From: Eonycteris spelaea
Lineage: Eukaryota; Chordata; Mammalia; Chiroptera; Pteropodidae
Length of the DNA: 64,000 nucleotides
Assembly: GCA_003508835.1 (NCBI GenBank)
Contig: PUFA01000165.1
Span: 1,455,001 to 1,519,000 of the forward strand
Reading direction: 5' to 3'
Position numbers and translations under genes: made by a program. This document shows, piece after piece, positions 34,501-47,035 of the stretch. A model generated the notes under the pieces. It saw nothing but the letters and a program-made list of their open reading frames with translations. It was not told the DNA's origin and made no database searches. The stretch's first letter is position 1; each line of letters starts with the position of its first letter.

Positions 34501-36539
34501 CAGATTCAGGTTTATAAACCTGAAAAGATTACTAAATCTGATAGTTTAAAAAAATGAAACTAGGAAAATGTTGATCAAGGAAACTACATTTGAACCTTAA
34601 TACATGGCTAAGTAAAACAGACATTTCGATCCCATTAGCATCACTGCAACTCTGTGATCAGTGGAGAAGAGGGTGTAATTTATGAAGGAAGAAGGAATAA
34701 TTCTCAGTGAAAATATGAAACATGAATTAATGTGCACTGTTGTCAGTAATTTAAGAAACACAATTAAAGGTAACTTGAGCTTATCTTATACCTTCTAAGC
34801 AACAAAATATTTTTAATAAGTAATGCTTTTGAAGCTGATGAGGTTGAATTTAAATTGATATAGCCCCTTCGGAAATTAATACCATAATAAATCACAAGAA
34901 CCATAAAGATGTTTTGGCCTTTGCTCTAACAATGTCATTCTTAGAAAATTATCCTAAAGAGAGAAATCAACAAAAGTAGAAAGATTAATGGATAAAAGTC
35001 ATCACTGTATTATACAAAGAGCAAAAGAGGTGGGAAAAGGAAAGACAATCACAAAACACCCGAATATTAAGGTACTAATCTGTTAGCACATTGGTATCTC
35101 ACATAGCCATAAAAATTATAATTGTAAAGCTAGCAAAATAAACAATTGTATTCCACCTGTGTTTACAGTCACATAAGAATGTGATGCAAAACGGAGAAGG
35201 TAGGCAAAAACAAAACACTTCCTTAATTAAGTTTAATGGGTAGCTTTTTTAAAGGAATAATTATCAATACACCTACTTCTTCCCAAAAGAATATAGGAGA
35301 TCCTACCAGTGCTGACTTCACAGGCATATGATATATGCAGTCACACAGGATCCTGTGCCTAGAAGTTTTAATGCTCTGCTGTTTTCATCTTGAAATCTTA
35401 CCAAATTTTGAACCACATTTTTACCTTGCATTCTGCCCCACAAATTGTGTAGCCAGTCCTGGGTCTTTCTGTAGAAACACAGATAAATAGGACCATTAAA
35501 AAACTAAAAATAGATGGAACACAACCCGTAAAATATGCTGTTTTACAACTTAGATATATTTTGTTTTGCAAATAGTTTTTAAGAATAGGGGCATGGTTTT
35601 TTAAAAGCTATTTATCCTGACATCTACCCCCAAACACTCTCTAGGCTGTGCTAATTTTAGAGTCAATTGGTTTTCTCAAGGTTCACTTAGTCAAGGGCAG
35701 TGCAAGCAGTCCTGTTTGTTTTTAAATGGTTCAAGTGGCCTTTGGGGTTTGCATACAACATCAATTATTTAGGAAGCCAGCCATCCTCAGTACCGCCTCT
35801 TATTACTAATACTTGATAACGTCAATTAAAAAATCCTCCCCTCTGTCGCCTGTTCCAGGGATGGGACCAGTTTAACCTGAATGGTTCTTTTACATATCAA
35901 AAGCCCTGCAACAGAAAGTAATTTGTATTTGCAAAGGATTGGTTGTAAAATATGATTTACGAACAACATTTCTCAATTGTTATCAGAGTAGTTTCGTGTG
36001 ATCCCTGCCATCCCCCTTCTGCTGAACCCTGTGCTGGTCCATAATGAGAAAGTTGGCAGATCTCATCGCAGCCGCATGTCTTGGTGGCCGCTACCAGCCG
36101 GGCCTCGTGTTCTGCCGTGTTTACAGCTGACAGCGTTATTATTCTGATTGGGGCTCTGCTTTCTTATCATATTGTTTGTTGAGCGTGCCTTTTCCTCTTC
36201 GTTTGTGTTTCCTGGCAGGGCTTTTCTTGCCTTATTGACAGTTTGTAAAAATATGCATTAATTTGGAGTTTCAAGCATGTATCATGGTGTCTCTTTGCTG
36301 TGTTTGCTTGAAGTTGATTAATGATAGAACCTCGCTTGAGGTCGGTCTCTGGAGAGTTCTTTCACAGGTTCCGCATGTTAACTAGCAAAGCAGAACACAC
36401 AGCAAGGCATGAATAGCCCAGCCTCTAGTATACGCGGTCACCACAAACCACAGTTGTCTTACAGATTCTAATTTCACATAGTTGCTTGAAGATTTGTATT
36501 CATTCACCCAGGATGCCGTGATGGGGCCTGTTTTCTGGT

Positions 36540-36698
36540 ACTCAGAGTATGGTCCTCAGGTCAGCAGCATCACCTTGGAGCTTATTAGAGATGCAGAGTC
36601 TCAGGCCTCACCCCAGACCTGCTGAGTCACACATGCTGCATTTCACCAAGATCCTGAGGTGATTTGAGTGCATACTAAAGTGTGAGAAACACCACTGA
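36540..36698. mobile_element. MER5A-like hAT-Charlie relic
   Basis: AGTATGGTCCTCAGGTCAGCAGCATCACC ... TTAGAGATGCAGAGTCTCAGGCCTCACCCCAGACCTGCTGAGTCA ... TAAAGTGTGAGAAACACCACTG follows the MER5A order end to end, so this is nearly full length. Confidence 0.85.
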
Positions 36699-36740
36699 GA
36701 AGGAGAGGCCTGCTTTTGTCCAAATGTTAGTCATTCTAGA

Positions 36741-36950
36741 GCAGAACTGTCCCAAAGAACCGCCTGTGGTGATAGAAATTTCTGTCTCTGGCTGTCCAGC
36801 ATGTTAGCTGTCAGCCACATGTGGCTCTTGAACATTCGAAAGGTGGCTGGTGCAGCTGAGAAACTGAATTTTAAATTGTATTCCGTTTTAATTAATTTTC
36901 ATTTAAATAGCCACATTTAGGTAGTGTCTATACTTTGTTGAACGGTACAG
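36741..36950. mobile_element. hAT-type DNA transposon, nearly full length, same family as 19.84 kb
   Basis: GCAGAACTGTCCCAAAGAAC at the left; GCCACATGTGGCTCTTGAACATTCG and GAGAAACTGAATTTTAAATTG inside; AATAGCCACATTTAGG and TTGAACGGTACAG at the right. It sits only about 40 bp from the MER5A-like copy. Confidence 0.75.
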
Positions 36951-37019
36951 TCCTAGAGTGTGGCTTTATACTGGCCAAAACAAGCCATATTGCCTTGGGT
37001 TGAGAAGTTCCCTCAGTGA

Positions 37020-37184
<165 letters not shown>

Positions 37185-37652
37185 ACGTCTGGGCGGGCCG
37201 ACCCCAAGAATGAAGATTAGGAAAAAAACAAAACAAGTCAAAAGTTAGCAGTGAAATTGTTCTCCATTTGTTGTACAGTCTGGAGGAGTTTCACTACGTT
37301 TTGACAACTCTGAAATGTGTTAACTCTTAGTGCCATCAAGAATCCCATTTGGGAGTATTTTTGATTTTTCTACTTTTTGTTGAAAAAAGGAATTTGTACT
37401 CTGTGCATTGGATGGACTTGTTTGGTACTGGGGATTTTCCTCTCTTAACAGTCAACATCTGTTGTAAATTTGCTAAACTGGTTCACTTTTAGCAGCAGAC
37501 TTTGAACTGCAGTCCTGCCAACGTTGGACACTGAGGACACCCAACTGAGCATGTGCACCTAAGCTGCAGACCAAGCCTCTGCCCGGAATTTAAGGATTCC
37601 AGTGGACGACCTATTTGCACAGTACTGCATGTTGATTATCACTGCCTTTACT

Positions 37653-37655
<3 letters not shown>

Positions 37656-37688
<33 letters not shown>

Positions 37689-37789
37689 TCCAGTTGGGAT
37701 GGGGAAGGCCTTTGTGTGTGTGTATTGGGGGGAGGGTTAAAAATAATTATCCCAAACTTTTTAATGTATTGCTTTTTTTTTTTTTTTTT
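37656..37789 (+). repeat. FOXP1: Two poly(T) tracts in the 3' UTR (T30 and T17)
   Basis: T30 at 37,656-37,685 and T17 at 37,773-37,789, separated by GT- and G-rich sequence. In mRNA these are U30 and U17. Confidence 0.97.
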
Positions 37790-38106
37790 CCCCCGCTTCT
37801 ACTATACCATTTTAAGTTCTGACCTCAGGCCTCCATTTGGGCCCATGGCCTCTTGGAGGCTTAAAGTTTTCTGTACCTTGTGATGAATGTTAATAGGTGT
37901 TTTTATTATACAAAGCTGAATGTCATTTCTTGTTTGTAGTTTTCTGTCACTCATTCCATTTTCCTTCAGACATCACCACGTTTTCTCTAAAGTCAGAGAA
38001 CATTCCGTTTTGGTCTTTTTCAAAAAGGTCCCAAATGCTGCACTCTACACATGAAGGGTCCTCTCACACAGATGTGAAGTCCTGCCAGAAAGAGAATGAA
38101 TGACAG

Positions 38107-38132
38107 AAAAAGAAAAAAAAAAAAAAAAAAAA
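38107..38132 (+). repeat. FOXP1: Poly(A) tract in the 3' UTR (A20)
   Basis: A20 at 38,113-38,132, preceded by AAAAAG. It could pair with the U30 tract about 430 nt upstream. Confidence 0.97.
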
Positions 38133-38873
38133 GACACTCTAGGAACAATGCAGATTCATTCCACAAAGCAGTATTGGAGGTGGGAAGGGGTTGTTTCAGA
38201 TTTTTTTGTTTTTGTTTTTGTTTTTTTGTTTTTGCAGCTACCCTCATTCTTAATAAATGCCACAGCATTTTGCCAGCGCAAGGAAACATAGCAGCACTGC
38301 TTCTGCTCCCCGCCCCCCACCCGCCCAGCCAAAGAAAAATCTCATAATAGTTAGATGGACAGTCTGACTGTTGGTCAGCTCTCCCTTCTGTAACCAAGTT
38401 GCAAAGAGCCACGGGGCTCCCTGTTGTTAACACCAGGGTGGATTGCTTCGTTTGCAAAATGGCCAAAAACCTGGCTTCCCTGAGCAACTTAGCTGAAAGT
38501 GGTGGTGGTGGTGGTGGTGGTGCGGAATTTAAACATCAGTTCAGACCTGCTTGGTGGCATTAATCTGTTTGAATGCAAATTAGGTTTCAGATCGAACTTG
38601 TTATGGGAGTTAATGAAGACTGAGTTCAGCAAATGGTAACGTGTTCATTTCAAATGTGCAAATTTGCTACTGCAGTTTAGTTTGTTATGCAATATTACCA
38701 CACCAACCCGGTATCAAAAACTAATAGTAGAAGACATCAAGTGGATGGGGCGCATCTCAGCCCTGGGCTCTTTGGAAAATGAACTCGGCATGCAGGACGT
38801 GACCGTCATCTGTCAGTACCACCTCAGTCCTTAGAACCCCTGAACACTTCCACTCTGCATCCACTTTCCTGTC

Positions 38874-38882
38874 ATTTATTTA
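38874..38882 (+). promoter_or_regulatory. FOXP1: AU-rich element nonamer
   Basis: ATTTATTTA in the 3' UTR, the core of class II AU-rich decay elements. It is a single copy only, so the effect is uncertain. Confidence 0.45.
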
Positions 38883-40223
38883 TCTAGGTCCGTAGCTTTT
38901 GTTGTTTTTAGAGAGCCTTTTGGAGCTTAATTTATATTCTTTGTACCTTTTTTTCTAAAATTACCAAAGATATTACACAAAGGTAAATTATGTTCTCTGT
39001 GTTATGCTTTATCTGATGAAGCCAAATATCCTCTTATTGTTGATCAAAGGAGGCAAAAGAAGTTAGAGGCAATTGATGAGATACAGGCTATTGCTAACCT
39101 GAGAAAGAGAACTGCTCCTTCATCGTAAATTTAGAAGACCAAGTAGTTAATGGAACCAAAGTTGTTACTTTTTTTTAGTTGTTGTTGTTTTTTTTTTTCT
39201 TCTGTATCTTTACAGAGACCAAAACTCATAGAGAGATATTAGGGGGCTGCTGAAGATCAAAATAGGACACAGTATTAAAGGAGCAAATGAAGGAAGGGAA
39301 TCCCATCTCAAAGAAAAAAAAAAATGTATGCCATTGAAAATTAGGATGTGTCCGATAAAGGAGACAGTTAAGATAAAATTCAGAGAGAACAGAAAAGCTT
39401 CCACAATGGAACTAGACAACACAATAGTATTTCTAGAATACATTTTTTTTTTAAGAAGATTGTATGCCACTTTTGTTTGAGGGCTATGCTATGATCACTG
39501 AATTAATTTTGGTTTATCTTGGCATATATTCTCCAGTTTTTTGTTTTGTTTTATTTTTTTTCCTTTTTTTTTTTTTTTTTTTTGGATTAGGCTTTGGTCA
39601 GCAGTTTTCATTTAAAAAAAAAAAAGTAACACTCCTATCCACTCATAAGCTTGGTACAAAAACTTCTATGGCAGTTAACTTTTGAAACTTCACTCTGCTT
39701 TCTGTATAAGGGCAGTCTGTGGTCACTCGACTTTTTTTTAACTTTTCCAGGCAGCTTCATGATGTGCAGGCAGTAGCCAGACAGGGTCATGGGAAGGGGG
39801 CCCTGTGCTTCTAAACTGAGTGGTTGCTGGTTAGTTTGGTATTCAAAAGAGGATAAAAATCTGGTAGATTAGTTCATTCTCAGCATGTGTAGCTAGACAT
39901 GAGTAAAGATAACAGCATGAGAAACTGTTAGTACGCATACCTCAGTTCAAACCTTTAGGGAATGATTAAAAATTTTTTAAAATACATTTCACTCAGTTGC
40001 ACTTAGTCGTATGTCTTGCATGCTTAGTCTAAAGACTGTAGCAAAAAGAAAAAAGAAAAATTAGATTTTACATATCTTTGCAGGTATCACAGCCTTGCAG
40101 AAGAACCAATTGAAAAAATTCTCAGGCTTAACAGCAAGCAGATTTCACTATGATTTTTACAATTCTGATTCTGTATCCCTTGGGGGTATTCCAGTCACTT
40201 CTTTAGGATGGGGTTTATTATGT

Positions 40224-40231
40224 TGTACATA
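40224..40231 (+). promoter_or_regulatory. FOXP1: Pumilio-type site in 3' UTR
   Basis: TGTACATA fits the UGUANAUA consensus of PUM1/PUM2. Confidence 0.45.
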
Positions 40232-40316
40232 TATCCCGATGTGTCTGTGTGGATCTTTGTCTTATTTGGGGGAGGGTGGAGGGCGGTTCTTTTTTTAGAT
40301 ATTGTTCCTAAAAAGG

Positions 40317-40322
40317 AATAAA
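40317..40322 (+). promoter_or_regulatory. FOXP1: Possible internal poly(A) signal AATAAA
   Basis: An AATAAA hexamer inside the 3' UTR, followed about 20-60 nt later by T/G-containing sequence. It could give a UTR about 1.4 kb shorter. Sequence alone does not show use. Confidence 0.4.
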
Positions 40323-41658
40323 TGCATACACCTGTTTGTCAAAACACCTTTGCTTTTTGTGCAACTGCTTTATATTAACAATACTTTTTAAAAAATAGCT
40401 TTGGAAAAAAAACTACTGTATGTAATGGAATTGCAGAATATGCTGCACATGTATTTTATTTAGTTATTCTTGCTTTAAGAATATTGGATGACATTTCCTG
40501 ACATGTGGGAGGGAGAAATTCCCTTTTTTTGTTTTGTTTTGTTTTTAAATTGTAACATAGTTGACAGACTTTTTTTCCCCTGTTCTCATTGATCAGAGCA
40601 TTGTGTACAGGTTTTTTTTGTGTGTGAGTGCGTGCGCATGTGTGTTAATCTGTTTTTTGATACATTCCTATTCATTGTGTTTATCCTACCACTGCCTTCC
40701 TGGCTATCTTAAACAAGTTCATACATTTGAAAAGAGAAAAAAAAAATGTTTTAAAAAATGTTTTCTCCTGCTGCAGTAAATATTTTGCATGATGAAATTC
40801 CAGGGTCACACTTTCAAAGTTTATCAGTGAAGTAGTGATTAATAATGGGGAGTGTCAAAGCTATTGAACTTTTTGTATAAAAAAAAAAAAAAACTTTCAA
40901 GGTGCCAAGATGTAAACACAATTTACCTGTTTTTGTTTTTGTTTTTGTTTTTTTAAAGAAAAGCGTACATTAGGGAGGTAGTCCCTTGTATCGGGCAAAT
41001 GCACTGTCAGGAATGAGGCTCCATCCTATTTGTCCCTAGAGTCTGTCCTACTAAGACAAGTTACGCTGCCTGCATTGAACCAGCAGTGAAATGAAATATC
41101 GAGGCTTATGTCTATGAAGAGTGACCACCAGCCCTGCCATCTCGGACAGCTCTAACATTATTCCCAGCATTCCATCCGATCTGGTAAAGAACACCTTGGA
41201 TTCTTAACTCAAAATTTGTAAATCACTAGCTATTTTATCATGAAAAAAAAAGTTAAAAAAAAAAAAACATTTCCTCTCCTTTCCATATTCCAGCTGAGCT
41301 CTGTTTCCAAGGGTACAAATAAGAACATGTATTTTGAATATTTTTGGTACCTTTTGGTTAATGGTATACCCTCTTGATATTTTGAATGTTTTTAAGAGTT
41401 GGTTTCACTTTTTTATCCTGAGAATGAGACTTATAATTCTAAGGCATTTTGTGGGCCAGTGTAGTTCACACGATCTCTGCTACCCAGAAGCCTTGATGAA
41501 GATGGTACAGTCCGGACTGTGAGCATGGTGCTTCGTGGATATGTGCTGCCAGTAACAAGAATTTTTTTTTTGTTTTGTTTTGTTTTGATAAGGCATAAAA
41601 GAAACTCATTCCTTGACATCAACTGTAATTCCATCATTCCATGTCTGTGGATACAGAC

Positions 41659-41664
41659 AATAAA
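41659..41664 (+). promoter_or_regulatory. FOXP1: Poly(A) signal AATAAA, proximal of terminal pair
   Basis: The first of two AATAAA hexamers 57 nt apart near the end of the low-repeat UTR block. It is followed by GT-rich TGTTGTGTAG, a plausible downstream element. Confidence 0.55.
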
Positions 41665-41715
41665 AAATGTTGTGTAGTCAGTAGTAATTACTGACATTAT
41701 AGCATTCTCAAATGC

Positions 41716-41721
41716 AATAAA
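41716..41721 (+). promoter_or_regulatory. FOXP1: Poly(A) signal AATAAA, distal of terminal pair
   Basis: The last AATAAA before the sequence loses UTR-like character. It is followed by CTGGTTGTTC, a GU-rich element. Cleavage near 41,735-41,745 is inferred. Confidence 0.65.
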
Positions 41722-41740
41722 AATGCTGGTTGTTCACACT

Positions 41741-44700
41741 GGTAGTAAAAGTCGCCACAGCCTAAGTTTCTTTCCCCTTCTGACCTGCTGATATTATATG
41801 TTAGGCATATGCCTTGGGTTTATCACCAGCTGCTTCCAGCACTGAATTAAAATCAGTCTTAACTAAAAGCCTTCATCGTCATGGAGGACTAAAGCTCTTC
41901 AGGATTTCAAAGTGAAAGTCTTAGACAATTGGAAAAATCAAAAGAAATTACCTTTTCTCTCAAGGAAGCACACACTTATTTTTCTTTATCAAATTTTATA
42001 GAGAAAAACAAAATGTTTAATAACTAGCATTAAAAGCAAACTAAAATTTCAGAGGAAAGCAATTTCATGAATAATTCATTAAAATTTCACATCTGCAAGA
42101 TTAGTCATCCAAATAAAATGCTAATGTCAAAAACATGCACCGTCTATAATATTCTCATCAAGAAATCTTTTTGCATATAATGATAAATGCTTAGATTAGA
42201 ACAAATGATTTTATAAAAATATTCTATCAAAAGTATGCTAGATAACTGCATTCACTGAAAACAGTAGAGAGCCAGTAACTATTCTAGAAAAACCATCTTG
42301 AGATTTTTCAGAATTGCATACCTCTCATAAAATTTATTTCTCTAATATTATTCTATCATATACATTCTAAGGATTAATAAATGTAGGCATCTTTCAGTAA
42401 AAATTAAATTGGTATATTGAAAGCAGAACATGAAGTAGCCAAACCATAGTGACAAAACCATTAGTATGTAATTCAGAGCATATAACACAAGCCAAGAGAG
42501 GACTTGAAATTAACCTTGCAGTTCTTATTCGGCAAAACACTGTCTGATACTGAGGTTCATGTAAATGTTCTCTCCAAGTATTGTTTTAAGAAGCCTGTGT
42601 TAGGAAAAAAAAAATTTTAAATACAAGGTTTTGCTATTAAGCCGCAGTCTAGAGGCCCTCTAGTCTGATAATTAGTAAAACATTTGAACCCTTAATTCTC
42701 ATTTAGCTACTAAGAATATAATATTAGGGTTAATTGAAATTCCTTAAAATGCCAGGCTTAAACATATAGTGCTTACAGCATATACAGGTGATAAAATTTA
42801 TATATATGATTTGAATAAGCTGAAGGACCCAAACCAGGTATAATGATGCATTAGAGAAGATTTTGCTGGTTGATGCACAGCACATTTTAAATTGTATTCC
42901 AGGAACCGTTCTGAAGCAGGGACATTCTTTTACATATTTCAGGCTTGTCACTCAGACAAGGCAGCAAAACCGAAATACTGGTTTTTCTTTTAAAAGGGGC
43001 CTTTATATAAAGAGCCTAAGCTCTTAGGAAGACCAATTTCACACTGACACAAACAGGTGCATGATAGTATCACCCTCCCTGTTCTCCCCAGAAAATAACA
43101 AAATATAGTCTTAGTAGGTTTTGTCTTCTTTGATATTACACATTTATACACAGAGTAGTAACTATTTTCATCATCGAAGTTGAGTTCGAAGTATTCTTTA
43201 TTCAAATAAAGTGAAGTTGAGTCTCAAACCTTCATTTAAGGAATGATGAAAAGTTTAAGACAAAATTCACATTAGAAGGAAATTAGATTACATGCAAAAA
43301 CACTGGTTTAACCTTGGCATGATATTTGAATCAGAAAGCCATCACTAGATAAAAGCTTTTATTTATTTTTAAACAATTTTTTAAAAAAAATTTCCACTGT
43401 AAATTGGCATTCAATGCTTATTACCAAAAAATATAAAAATATATGTAATATTGGAATTATCAGTGGTTCTTTTTTTTTTCTTTCTTTTTTTTTTTTTTTT
43501 TTTGGCTTATACCAAGGAGAATATAGGGAGGGGAAAAAGACAAGCTTCAAGTTATAATGTTAATTTGAAGGTAACCGGCCTTTCAAGAATTAATTTCAGC
43601 CAAAGCAATAATCATTATTTACCAGCGTGTGACATTTTTATCACTCATCATATTAGCAAATTTCCATTGAAAATGCTAAAATGGTTCGTCATAAGGCAGA
43701 TAACTGCTCTAGCTGTAAAAATGACCAACACAAGTGCCAGTACTCAAACATTAAATTATACTGTAATTAATAACGACAGTTAAACTGTCTACTAGCAACA
43801 GCAATTTAGGTAACCACATTTGATCAGCTATAAATTGTAACTACATTAAAATTCCAGAAATATTAGCAATATGGATTACTTGATGGAAGTCAGTGCTGAT
43901 CACCAACTCTTTTTTTTCTTTCTTTTTTTTTTCTTTTTAAGCAACGGAAGCTCAGGTCAGGTTGACCACAAATCCATGAGTGAAGATCAGGCCTTAACAC
44001 TTTTAATCTTGTGAAACAAGCAATTACAAATAGCTGCATCGATTTGTTAAAAAGCTTTAGGTGACATAAATTGTTTCCTGTTTAGCTTATTGCTCTGATA
44101 CATAAATGTCACCAAGTCCAGTATTAATTAGAGCCATAGAAGAACACAGGGTGGCTTCCAATGAAGATTTTTTAGTCATTTTGAGAATGCTCTCAAGAGC
44201 TGGCTCATTTCTCATTAAGAGGAAAGGGAAACTGTGTTACATGGTCTTTCGTATCGTCTTTATTTTCGGTTCTAACTTAAATTGCAGGATATCAGACTTG
44301 CTTTCTTACCACTTGACAAAACACCACATTTTAAAAATATCTTCTAAATAGAATAATATTTACTAGGCATTTGAGCCCCCTGAAAAGTTCACACTTCTCT
44401 GTTCTCAATATATGGTACCATACGTATTTCCTTGAGCTGATGTTTCTACACTTAAAATACAATTTTAAAGGCTTTTGCATGTTATTGACTTAACATAAAT
44501 CAAATGTATCACATATACTTTCTTTAGGTTGGCATGCCACTTAGAAAAATACATTAGATTCTAGAGGGAAAAAAGTCTGGAGAAAATTTATTAAATAGAA
44601 GTTTTTACTGTAATAGAATATTAATGTAGGCCAATGCTCGTTTGCCATTAAGCTGATCCTTTTTTAACATACACATGCTTTTTATTATTTTGCACTCAAG

Positions 44701-45500
44701 CAAAAATTCCACATTCAAAGACTTTCCATCTAGTTGGGAATGTCTCTGGCAAGAACACATAAAAAACCCTGACCTCCTGAAAGACAGCAGACATCGTCCA
44801 CACTGAGCATTAGCCCCACCAGGCAACAAATGCAAAACCCACTCCAGAAACATAAGGTACACGCTAGTCAACACTGTGGAGTTGGGAGAAACAATTATTC
44901 TTTAAATCCTTCCTCACTGCTCCTCCACCAGCACACAGATGAAAATGTTTGATTTGCAACATAAAAGATTCATTAATTACCACTTGAATATTTAAAGCTA
45001 TTTTGCAGTCTAACAGAGATAGATAAAGCAGTGAATTAAAACCTCTAATAAAATTGTAAAAATATTTCGGTACGTTTACCCATATTATGATTTAGGGAGA
45101 GATTCAAGCATTCTCACAGAAGAGAGTAATTTTCAAGTGTGTATTTGAAGGAAGGAGCTGAGTATTCTGGGAGTAATTTGTTTCTCACTTTCAAATGTTT
45201 ACTAATAATTTATTTTCAAATCAAGCTTGAAACTTTAGGACTCCATGGATAGGAAAAAATCTGCCAGAGCATTGTGTGTCTGATCCAGAAATTAAAATAC
45301 TTTGGAAAGTATTCAACTAAGTCGAAGAAGCTATCACATAAAAGTGGTGATTTCCTGCCCACGGAATGCATCAAATCTAAAAATACCCAAAACCCAGGAC
45401 AGATCCATTCCAACTCCTGCCTAGCATTGGATTTTTCTACCTACGATCCATTTGTAGCATTTCAGTGTTTGGATCCTGGGAACCTAGAATTAGTGCCCGG
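41741..45500. other. Intergenic DNA just downstream of FOXP1
   Basis: AT-rich sequence with no recognisable gene. It contains T-rich tracts at about 43,471-43,503 and 43,911-43,938, which could be reverse-strand retrotransposon tails, although I could not identify an attached element. Nothing else was named. Confidence 0.7.
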
Positions 45501-45534
45501 CATGCTCTTTGAATCAAATACTAGAGACTCTACA

Positions 45535-45690
45535 TACCAGGTTACCACTCTCCATCCTGACCATTACGACTGGGTGACTTTGGCAAGTTACTTCATCTCT
45601 TTGTTCCTCAGCTTTCTCTTTCTCTTAATTTAGCTAAATGATGAAAAGGGTTCCTTCCAATTTTAAAGTTCTAAAAATTTAATAACATAT
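45535..45690 (+). repeat. MIR SINE fragment
   Basis: CTGGGTGACTTTGGCAAGTTACTTCATCTCTTTGTTCCTCAGCTTTCTC followed by an ATGATGAAAAGGG block, read in pieces, fits the MIR core. Confidence 0.7.
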
Positions 45691-45834
45691 TCCCCCTTGG
45701 GGACTTTTTTGATGAAATCCGTGGTCTCAGCATAAAGTTTGTGTGGCACTCCATATTTCACCAATATTGTAATATTGACTAATTAAACTCTGCTTGTAAC
45801 ATGCCCCATTAGGAGCAAACTTCACTCGCATACG

Positions 45835-46200
45835 TGATTCCATTCATCCATCCACAAATAAGTATTAAATGTCCTGCTCAAACAACGCAGGAGATCCAAC
45901 TGAGAGTAAGAGAATAAGATAGACACAGCCTTGGTCTCCTGGTTCCTGATGGTTCACTGGGAGGAGAGTTCTTAAACATTAAGTTGTATCCTAATGCAAT
46001 AAGTGCTAACAAAAGGGGAAGTACAAGAATATAGAGGAAGACCACCTGATTCCACTGGGGACAATCAGGGAGGTTTCCTGGAAAACATACAATATTTAAC
46101 TGAAACCCAAAGGATGTCTCAGTATGACAGGAAAGAGGGAAAAGTTGTTCCAAGTAGAGGCAATAAAGCTGGAGTGTGAGGGGTATGAGACTTCAAAGCG
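45835..46200 (+). repeat. Old interspersed (LINE-like) repeat
   Basis: Begins ATTCATCCATCCACAAATAAGTATT. It contains ATAAGTGCTAACAAAAGGGGAAGTA, GGGAGGTTTCCTGGAAAA and GAGGCAATAAAGCTGGAGTGTG in the order of the ancient repeat also seen at 49.5 kb. The family name is not assigned. Confidence 0.55.
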
Positions 46201-46469
46201 GGGTGAGCAAGAAATTTGATAGAACACTTAATAAAGTCTTTATTACAGTTACCATAAATCAGGCATATGGCAAAATCATAATTCCAATCATTGTTAACAA
46301 ATCCAAATGCTTTACACAGTCTGCCTCAGTTACTCCTGAGGTGTTGCTAAACCAGCTTCGTGCTCAGGTGAGGGAACCACCCCTCCCCACCCCTCTCTTC
46401 TGGCTACTGGCCACCTTGCTTCTTAGATACCACGCATGCTCAGAGTTTGTACTTTCTTTATAGTGGATG

Positions 46470-46775
46470 TTCTTTTCCTGGCTATCTGTATGGCTCACAC
46501 ACTCCCTCTCTTTCAATGTCCCAACAAAGAGGCCTTTCCTGCCCATGCAGTGTACACTGTACCCTAACCACTCTATCCTCTGCACTCTGTAATCCCCTTT
46601 GCCCACTTCATTATTTTCATTGTGCTTAGCACTTCTGGACATTACATATTTATTTGTGTCTTTACTCACAACAACTAATAGGGCAGAGACACTGTATGTT
46701 CACTGCTGCAACCCCACCAGGAAGACCAGGAATTGATACTCACTTTGTTGAGTGAATGAACAAATGTTTCACTTC
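46470..46775 (+). repeat. L2 LINE 3' portion
   Basis: CAATGTCCCAACAAAGAGGCCTTTCCTGCCC, then TGTGCTTAGCACTTCTGGACATTA, then CTAATAGGGCAGAGACACTGTATG and TTTGTTGAGTGAATGAAC reproduce the L2 3' order over about 300 bp. Confidence 0.85.
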
Positions 46776-46864
46776 TAAGGTTAGAGTTGGCATAAACCCC
46801 TGTAGTCAGATTCTGAAGCCTGCCTGTATAAACAATTGTATTGTATTTCATGGTCAACCAAACT

Positions 46865-47035
46865 AAATTTCATTTCCAAGATTCTCATACCAAACCTGCG
46901 AAGTAGGACCGGTCACCAGCATTTTACAGATGAATGAATACACTGGGGCTCTGACACGTTCAAAGTTGCATGGAGAAGAACCTAGAGAGTTGGTATTTGT
47001 TTCCATGCTTGATTCTGCAGCCCATCTACCTCTAA
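46865..47035 (-). repeat. MIR SINE, reverse orientation
   Basis: CATTTTACAGATGAATGAATACACTGGGGCTCTGACACGTTCAAAGTTGCATGG is a diverged reverse MIR core, ending in CTGCAGCCCATCT. Confidence 0.75.

Larger units (their letters stand above)
37185..41740 (+). other. FOXP1: FOXP1 3' untranslated region
   Basis: About 4.5 kb between the stop codon and a pair of AATAAA signals. It carries unusual homopolymers: T30 at 37,656-37,685, T17 at 37,773-37,789 and A20 at 38,113-38,132, with further A/T runs near 39.19, 39.57, 39.61, 40.88 and 41.26 kb. There is also a GTG repeat at about 38,499-38,523. An AU-rich nonamer ATTTATTTA lies at 38,874-38,882 and a Pumilio-type TGTACATA at 40,224-40,231. No interspersed repeat was recognised, which fits a conserved UTR. 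The 3' end is inferred from the signals, not observed. Confidence 0.85.

Noticed and set aside
37553..37883. Two open frames in the 3' UTR with poly-Phe
   Set aside because: Created by the T30 and T17 tracts; no protein character, and they lie after the FOXP1 stop codon.
38020..38487. 155-codon minus-strand frame in the FOXP1 3' UTR
   Set aside because: Includes translation of the A20 tract as poly-Phe; antisense to UTR with no protein character.
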